Source of the DNA: Anaerolineae bacterium
GTDB taxonomy: Bacteria > Chloroflexota > Anaerolineae > JAFGEY01
Length of the DNA: 6,001 nucleotides
Assembly: GCA_016929205.1 (NCBI GenBank)
Contig: JAFGJF010000391.1
Location: 1-6,001 of the forward strand
Reading direction: 5' to 3'
How positions within the stretch are numbered: position 1 is the first letter of the stretch; every line of letters begins with the position of its first letter. The translations under genes and the position numbers were made by a program. Positions 1 through 4,071 of the stretch are shown piece by piece. Under the pieces are notes generated by a model, which searched no databases, was not told the DNA's origin, and saw only the letters and a program-made list of their open reading frames with translations.

Positions 1-2
1 CT

Positions 3-2435
3 CTAGATTTCGATCTGCGCCAACGCTCGATAAATCTGGTCCTTGATCTCGGCTTTTCGCTCCTCCGATGCGGTGGGCAGTGTATAAGACAAGATCTCGC
101 CCAAAATGTCCCGTAGTGGGCGATGCGGTGCATAGATCAGGGTCATAGCGATCGCCTGTGGTGAGACCGCCCCGACCGGCAGGTGCTTTTCCAGCACGGC
201 CATGGCTCGCTCATCTTTGAACACCTTGTCGACCGGTGTGTTGGGCCCATAGCCGTAAGGATTGAACCCGATTGCTCTGAACTCGCCACGCAGGCGAATG
301 TCGGCCGACGAACTGCCAATCAGCACCCGGAACATGCCGGGCTCGACACACCACACCTTCATGAGTGGATCGTAATGCTGCAGGGCGCGTCTATCGATCA
401 TCATCTTGATGGTTCGTGTTTCTCCCGCCATGACCGCGATTTTTTCAAAGCCTTTGAGTTCCTTGGGTGGCTTGTGTGCGGTTGTTTCGACGTCTGCAAT
501 ATACAACTGGACCACCTCTTGGCCTGGACGGTCGCCCGTATTTGTGACATCGACAGACACCTCGATCGTTTGATCTCGATCCAGATCCAATGTCTCTGCG
601 CTCAACCGCAGATTTCTAAACTCGAACGAGGTATAGGACAGCCCGTAACCAAAGGGAAATTGCGGAACAACGTCTCTGGCCTCATAGTAGCGGTATCCGA
701 CATAGATCCCTTCCCCGTACCACACTCGGCCGAACTCGCCCGGAAAGTTGAGGAACGACGGTGTATCCTGGTAGCGCCTGGGAAAGGTCAGCGGCAGTTT
801 GCCGGATGGGTTCTCATCTCCCGCAATCAGCGCTGCGGCTGCGTGCCCCAGTTCCATCCCACCCAGCCAGATCAAGAGCACGGCATCGACGTCGTCGATC
901 CACTCTGCCATCTCGACTGGGCCGCAGACGTTTAGCACCACGATCAGTTTCTTGCTCGCTGCCTTGCACGTTTTGACCGTAGCCTTGATCAGTGCCAGGT
1001 CGGCAGCGTCCAGTTGCAGCGATGCCCGGTCTCGGCCTTCGCCGCTGTGAACCCCGATCGAGACGATGGCCACGTCTGCCTCTTGAGGGATGCTTCCAAA
1101 ACGCACGCGCTGATCGCCAAAGCGCGCCGTCAGTCCTTCGAGCAGAGAAACGGTGTACGGCGCGAGCACGCCGGCACTGCCGCCCCCGGTTGGCAGTGGC
1201 TGCTGGGCGTTGTCGCCCAGCACAGCAATCTGTTCCGATTCTGCCAGTGGCAGCGCCGCGTTCTTGTTCTTTAACAGGACGGCGCCTTCCGTGGCAATGG
1301 CTTTGGCCAACCGGGCAGACAACGTACGGTCAATGCCCGGTCGTTTCTTACCCTTGAAGGCTGGCAGCCTGACCAGCACCTTGAGAATGTTGGTCACGCG
1401 TTCGTCGAGCACGGGTGCGGGTAGAACGCCGCTTTTGACAGCCTCGACGATCACCTGCGGATCTTGAGGCCCCGGCATTTCCAGGTCGTTCCCAGCATTG
1501 AGCGCCTCGACCCGATCGTAAGCCGCGCCCCAATCAGAGACGACAAAGCCCTCGAATCCCCACTCCTCGCGCAGGATCTCGGTCAAGAGATGTCTATTCA
1601 TGGCACAGTCGTGGCCGTTGATCTTGTTATAGGCGCTCATCACTGTCCAGCAGCCACCTTCTTGCACCGCCGCTTTGAACGCCGGCAAATAGATCTCGCG
1701 CAGCGCACGTTCCGGGATCACTTCGTCGACGCCTTGACGCTGGAATTCCTGGTTGTTGGCTGCAAAATGTTTGACGTCGGCGGCAATGCCTTCGCTCTGT
1801 ACACCTCGTACATAGTCGATGACGATCTGGGAGGCCAGGTATGGATCCTCGGAATAACTCTCGAACACGCGGCCGCCCAGGGGATCGCGGTGGATGTTGA
1901 CGTTGGGACCGAGCAGCATATCCACACCAAACGCTTTAGCCTCCTTGGCCACCGCTGCACCACATTGGCCGACCAGCGCTGGATTCCAGGTCGTGCCCAT
2001 GACGATCCCTGGCGGAAAGCAGCTAGGCAGTCCCTCATCGGGCAGGAAACTTTGAATCGCTTCGGCCAGGGCCTGGATGAGTGTCGCTTGCTCGGATGGC
2101 AGATCGGCGAGTGTGGCGGGATCCAGCTTGCCAGCCAACAGATCGTTCATGCTGGCCATACCGGAGCTTGATAGCGATCGAAACAGCGATCTCGGGTCGC
2201 CTGCCTCGGACGTTTTCTTGGCCATGACACGGGCAACAATGTTTCCAAAAAGCTGGCCCATATTGATCCCGTTGTGCCCGTCGGCTGGCACGAACGCCGG
2301 GATGCCCAGGCGTTCAACGCCTTGGGTTTCAAAAGCCAGGGCTCCGGCCACAAACCTGGCCTTTTCTTCCAACGTCATCGCCTTGACGACGTCGGGAATC
2401 GACTTGACATCAGTGAGCATTACGTTTTTGGACAT
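3..2435 (-). CDS. Glycoside hydrolase family 3 beta-glucosidase-type enzyme, cytoplasmic, 810 aa
   Basis: Retaining exo-acting glycosidase that removes terminal beta-linked glucose (possibly xylose) from oligosaccharides. Visible order: GH3 N-terminal barrel (about residues 18-355), GH3 C-terminal sandwich (384-600), fibronectin-III-like domain (625-710), then a helical tail (724-810). The likely nucleophile is Asp301 in FVVSDWGA and the likely acid/base is Glu466 in SGEGRDR. Substrate-pocket residues include Asp52 (PADGHNG), Lys222-His223 (VKHFAANNQE), Arg233 and Tyr269 (MSAYNKING). No PA14 insert is visible. There is no signal peptide, so the protein should act inside the cell on imported sugars. 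I chose the ATG at 2433-2435 because AAGGAGGTG lies 5 bases upstream; the in-frame ATG 7 codons earlier lies upstream of that site, and a predicted promoter nearly abuts it. An unusual helix-rich insertion of about 70 residues sits at 64-136. The family call is firm; the exact substrate is not readable from sequence. It is divergent from the repressor gene. Confidence 0.95.
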   Translation of the reverse strand: MSKNVMLTDVKSIPDVVKAMTLEEKARFVAGALAFETQGVERLGIPAFVPADGHNGINMGQLFGNIVARVMAKKTSEAGDPRSLFRSLSSSGMASMNDLLAGKLDPATLADLPSEQATLIQALAEAIQSFLPDEGLPSCFPPGIVMGTTWNPALVGQCGAAVAKEAKAFGVDMLLGPNVNIHRDPLGGRVFESYSEDPYLASQIVIDYVRGVQSEGIAADVKHFAANNQEFQRQGVDEVIPERALREIYLPAFKAAVQEGGCWTVMSAYNKINGHDCAMNRHLLTEILREEWGFEGFVVSDWGAAYDRVEALNAGNDLEMPGPQDPQVIVEAVKSGVLPAPVLDERVTNILKVLVRLPAFKGKKRPGIDRTLSARLAKAIATEGAVLLKNKNAALPLAESEQIAVLGDNAQQPLPTGGGSAGVLAPYTVSLLEGLTARFGDQRVRFGSIPQEADVAIVSIGVHSGEGRDRASLQLDAADLALIKATVKTCKAASKKLIVVLNVCGPVEMAEWIDDVDAVLLIWLGGMELGHAAAALIAGDENPSGKLPLTFPRRYQDTPSFLNFPGEFGRVWYGEGIYVGYRYYEARDVVPQFPFGYGLSYTSFEFRNLRLSAETLDLDRDQTIEVSVDVTNTGDRPGQEVVQLYIADVETTAHKPPKELKGFEKIAVMAGETRTIKMMIDRRALQHYDPLMKVWCVEPGMFRVLIGSSSADIRLRGEFRAIGFNPYGYGPNTPVDKVFKDERAMAVLEKHLPVGAVSPQAIAMTLIYAPHRPLRDILGEILSYTLPTASEERKAEIKDQIYRALAQIEI

Positions 2436-2440
2436 CGTGA

Positions 2441-2449
2441 CACCTCCTT
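2441..2449 (-). promoter_or_regulatory. Shine-Dalgarno site of the GH3 gene
   Basis: Read on the minus strand this is AAGGAGGTG, followed by TCACG and then ATG, a 5-base gap. It is close to the ideal anti-16S match and fixes the start at 2435 rather than at the in-frame ATG ending at 2456. Confidence 0.85.
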
Positions 2450-2458
2450 GATGCACAC

Positions 2459-2487
2459 ACTATACCGCCGAAAGGATATTTTCTCAA
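2459..2487 (-). promoter_or_regulatory. Probable sigma-70-type promoter of the GH3 gene (P1)
   Basis: On the minus strand, TTGAGA (2482-2487) and TATAGT (2459-2464) are separated by exactly 17 bases. Both boxes match the consensus in 5 of 6 positions. Transcription would start near 2452, giving a leader of under 20 bases that contains the Shine-Dalgarno site. A run of ten A residues (minus strand, 2492-2501) lies just upstream of the -35 box and could act as an UP-like element. No copy of the GGTAACG operator overlaps it. Confidence 0.6.
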
Positions 2488-2516
2488 GAACTTTTTTTTT
2501 TGCGTACTTGCGTGTT

Positions 2517-2528
2517 AAGGTTAACCTT
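2517..2528. promoter_or_regulatory. Perfect 12-bp palindrome in the divergent control region, possible regulator site
   Basis: AAGGTTAACCTT is its own reverse complement. It lies between the two divergent genes, at the predicted start of the possible P2 promoter and about 30 bp upstream of the P1 -35 box. Its GGTTAACC core shares GGT/ACC ends with the LacI-type operators here but lacks their central CpG and is 4 bp shorter, so it may bind a different protein. Function is inferred from position and symmetry only. Confidence 0.35.
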
Positions 2529-2534
2529 GCTGAT

Positions 2535-2563
2535 AGTATAATCGGCTTAACTATTTTGGGCAA
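2535..2563 (-). promoter_or_regulatory. Possible second upstream promoter for the GH3 gene (P2)
   Basis: On the minus strand, TTGCCC (2558-2563) and TATACT (2535-2540) are spaced by 17 bases; the -10 box matches 5 of 6 positions and the -35 box only its TTG. The expected start falls inside the AAGGTTAACCTT palindrome. The same AT-rich stretch reads TATAAT (2537-2542) on the plus strand, but with a poor -35 (TTAAGG). Direction is therefore uncertain and either element may be fortuitous. Confidence 0.3.
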
Positions 2564-2592
2564 GCCCGGGTTCTGTGTCTTGCGAAAAGCGC

Positions 2593-2621
2593 TTGACAAT
2601 GTTCTCCTTGTATGCTATAAT
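2593..2621 (+). promoter_or_regulatory. Consensus sigma-70 promoter of the LacI-family repressor gene
   Basis: TTGACA (2593-2598) and TATAAT (2616-2621) are both perfect consensus hexamers with an ideal 17-base spacer. The start should fall near 2628, within the inverted repeat that begins at the next base. An intrinsically strong promoter under a tight operator is the usual layout of an autorepressed regulator. Confidence 0.85.
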
Positions 2622-2651
2622 CTCGGTAACGATACCGGCATCGTTACCGAG
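2622..2651. promoter_or_regulatory. Operator A: 30-bp inverted repeat over the repressor start site
   Basis: The arms CTCGGTAACGAT and ATCGTTACCGAG are exact reverse complements of 12 bp around a 6-bp centre ACCGGC, in which only the outer pair fails to match. It can also be read as two abutting 12-bp boxes with central CpG, GGTAACGATACC (2625-2636) and GGCATCGTTACC (2637-2648). A central CpG within AACG/CGTT is typical of LacI-family operators. It starts immediately after the -10 box, so binding would block transcription of the repressor gene. The same word recurs as operator B downstream of that gene. Confidence 0.8.
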
Positions 2652-2679
2652 GTTGTGCTTTGTTAAAGGTGGTGGAGCA

Positions 2680-3693
2680 ATGAGGCACGCAAGAAAAACA
2701 ATCACGATCCGAGATGTGGCAAAAGCGGCGGGCGTGTCCGTGTCTACCGTGTCCCGCGTTCTAAATGATAAAGACGATGTCTCGGCAGAAACCTATGACA
2801 AGGTACAGCGCGTGATTGCCAGGCTGGGATACAGTTCCAGCCTCGCTGCAACCAGTATGCGCAGCCGGCGGACAAATGTCTTTGGCATTTTGATCTTTGA
2901 CCTGGGCGATCCCTTTAGTCTGGAATTGGTTATGGGTGTCGGCAGGGCCGTACGGGGCACTGAATACGATCTGATCGTTTACAGCAGCGGTCGCACCGCC
3001 TCAAGTACAGAACCGGAGTGGGAACGCCGTCATTTGTCACGGCTTGCCAGCGGCATTACGGATGGCACGATTGTCGTGACCCCGACAACAGCCGAACTTC
3101 CTTCTGCTGCACCGCTGGTCGTTGTCGACCCCCATATAGACAATTCTTTTCCCGCCGTTATAGCTACCAACCGGAAAGGTGCGATAGCCGCTACCGAGTA
3201 TCTGATCGGATTGGGACACCAACGCATTGGCTTTATCGGTGGGCGTACTGAACTGCTAAGTGCGAACCAGCGCCAACAAGGATACCAAGAGGCATTGCAG
3301 CGGGCAAACTTGCCCCTCGACTTGGATCTCATTCAGCCGGGAGATTATACCCAAAAGGCGGGGTTTCAAGGTGCCCAGGCCTTGCTGCGACTACCCGACC
3401 CACCTACTGCGATTTTTGCCGCGAACGACGGATCGGCATTTGGCGTGATGGATGCAGCCCGAGATGCCGGTCTGAGTATCCCCGATGATTTATCGGTTAT
3501 TGGTTTTGACAACATTCCTCCGGCAGCTCATTCGATCCCAACATTGACCACGGTCGAACAGCCCATCAGTGAGATGGGATATGTGGCAACCCATATGCTC
3601 ATCAAGTTGATCCAGGGCGAACCTCTGGGCAGCCGGCTCGATCACGTTCCTACCCGGTTGATCGTCAGAGAGTCATGCCGCTCAGTCAAGTAA
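2680..3693 (+). CDS. LacI/GalR-family transcriptional repressor, 337 aa
   Basis: Sugar-responsive DNA-binding regulator of standard family length. Residues 8-30 form the LacI helix-turn-helix (TIRDVAKAAGVSVSTVSRVLND), covering the recognition helix VSVSTVSRVLN. The hinge is about 51-64. The periplasmic-binding-protein-like effector domain follows, with recognisable blocks GHQRIGFIGG, AIFAANDGSAFGVMDAA and LSVIGFDNIPPAAHSIPTLTTVEQP. The start is the ATG at 2680, with AAAGGTGG seven bases upstream; a GTG at 2575 in frame is unlikely because the promoter and operator lie between the two. The hinge is odd: the usual YxPN...AR.L pattern reads YSSSLAATSM, so the conserved proline and the intercalating leucine (here Met60) are replaced. 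It is flanked by matching operators A and B, so autoregulation and control of the downstream transporter gene are likely. The effector sugar cannot be read; a beta-glucoside is inferred from the GH3 neighbour. Confidence 0.93.
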   Translation: MRHARKTITIRDVAKAAGVSVSTVSRVLNDKDDVSAETYDKVQRVIARLGYSSSLAATSMRSRRTNVFGILIFDLGDPFSLELVMGVGRAVRGTEYDLIVYSSGRTASSTEPEWERRHLSRLASGITDGTIVVTPTTAELPSAAPLVVVDPHIDNSFPAVIATNRKGAIAATEYLIGLGHQRIGFIGGRTELLSANQRQQGYQEALQRANLPLDLDLIQPGDYTQKAGFQGAQALLRLPDPPTAIFAANDGSAFGVMDAARDAGLSIPDDLSVIGFDNIPPAAHSIPTLTTVEQPISEMGYVATHMLIKLIQGEPLGSRLDHVPTRLIVRESCRSVK

Positions 3694-3718
3694 CGTTTTT
3701 GGCGTGGCTCTTTTTTTT

Positions 3719-3750
3719 CATCATTACCGGTAACGTTACCGGTAATGATG
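3719..3750. promoter_or_regulatory. Operator B: perfect 32-bp palindrome upstream of the transporter gene
   Basis: All 16 bases of each arm are complementary around a central C|G at 3734/3735. The core GGTAACGTTACC (3729-3740) is the symmetrical form of the boxes in operator A. It is flanked directly by CATCATTACC and GGTAATGATGCC; the latter, reversed, is GGCATCATTACC, one base different from the second box of operator A. It begins 26 bp after the repressor stop codon and precedes the transporter gene with no intact gene between them. It is not an intrinsic terminator: the T-run (3711-3718) precedes the dyad and no T-run follows it. Confidence 0.8.
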
Positions 3751-3765
3751 CCGGTAGCTATGTCA

Positions 3766-3771
3766 TAGAAT
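3766..3771 (+). promoter_or_regulatory. Possible -10 box for the transporter transcript
   Basis: TAGAAT matches the -10 consensus in 5 of 6 positions. There is no good -35 hexamer at 16-18 bases upstream; that position lies within operator B. If real, the repressor would cover the -35 region. This is the best candidate I see between the repressor and the binding-protein gene, but it is weak. Confidence 0.3.
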
Positions 3772-3784
3772 AAAAGGAGACGAT

Positions 3785-4054
3785 TTTGACGACATTCTTC
3801 AGGCTGTCCACGTCCACCCTCCTCTCACCACAGTGCGACAGCCGTTGGAAAAGATAGGGTGTACGGCAACGCGCATGTTGCTGGAGTATATCAAGGATCC
3901 GCAGCGCCCTATCGAGCGCGTGGAGTTGGCGACGGAGTTGATGATCCGGCAGTTATGTCATCCCCAAAAACGATTGAACAAGGAGGTGAGATATAGAACT
4001 GTGCAAGTAACGTCGTTCGGTCAGCCTATGAAAATTCGGTCAGCTTTAGCCTAA
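3785..4054 (+). pseudogene. C-terminal remnant of a second LacI-family repressor
   Basis: The frame open from 3758 to the stop at 4052-4054 reads, from 3785, FDDILQAVHVHPPLTTVRQP, then EKIGCTATRMLLEYI and VELATELMIRQLC, ending near 3967. This is the characteristic end of a LacI-family effector domain (GFDD...PLTTV.QP...G..A...L...I, then a terminal basic/Cys strand). About 270 upstream residues, including the DNA-binding domain, are absent: an in-frame stop lies at 3755-3757 and operator B just before it. The only plausible in-frame start is a GTG at 3833, without a Shine-Dalgarno. Over the shared part it is under about half identical to the intact repressor at 2680-3693, so it is a divergent relative, not a fresh tandem copy of its neighbour. 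The final ~28 codons before the stop look like read-through. It is probably non-functional. Confidence 0.75.
3980..3989 (+). promoter_or_regulatory. Orphan strong Shine-Dalgarno sequence
   Basis: AAGGAGGTGA is a full-length anti-16S match, stronger than the site used by the binding-protein gene. The nearest downstream start codon is GTG at 4001, 11 bases away, opening only a 17-codon frame to the stop at 4052. It may be the relic of a gene start that once followed the second LacI gene, or it may drive a short leader peptide. Confidence 0.4.
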
Positions 4055-4061
4055 CACATTT

Positions 4062-4066
4062 GGAGG
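4062..4066 (+). promoter_or_regulatory. Shine-Dalgarno site of the solute-binding protein gene
   Basis: GGAGG is followed by five A residues and then the ATG at 4072. It lies 7 bases after the stop of the LacI-remnant frame. It supports the chosen start, which is also the one that yields a complete twin-arginine leader. Confidence 0.8.
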
Positions 4067-4071
4067 AAAAA

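Noticed and set aside
183..935. Long plus-strand open frame (250 codons) inside the GH3 gene
   Set aside because: It is antisense to a GH3 gene with intact domains and motifs throughout; the product has no recognisable family blocks and is Cys/His/Arg-rich, as shadow frames are.
1464..2171. Second plus-strand open frame (235 codons) opposite the GH3 barrel
   Set aside because: It overlaps the catalytic region of the GH3 gene on the other strand, and no Shine-Dalgarno or family motif is visible.
2558..2567. GGGCAAGCCC small inverted repeat
   Set aside because: The 4-bp arms with a 2-base centre are too short to support a hairpin or operator call.
2575..2679. Upstream GTG start extending the repressor by 35 residues
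   Set aside because: The consensus promoter and operator A lie between this GTG and the ATG at 2680, and the LacI helix-turn-helix normally begins within the first ten residues.
3711..3750. T-run plus perfect dyad after the repressor gene as an intrinsic terminator
   Set aside because: The T-run precedes the dyad on the plus strand, and on the minus strand the dyad is followed by A residues, so neither direction has hairpin-then-U-tract order. The dyad matches operator A instead.
3786..3857. 23-codon frame from TTG at 3786 with GGAG six bases upstream
   Set aside because: It runs out of frame through the LacI remnant and ends within it; the GGAG is part of the remnant's coding frame. The peptide shows no recognisable leader features.
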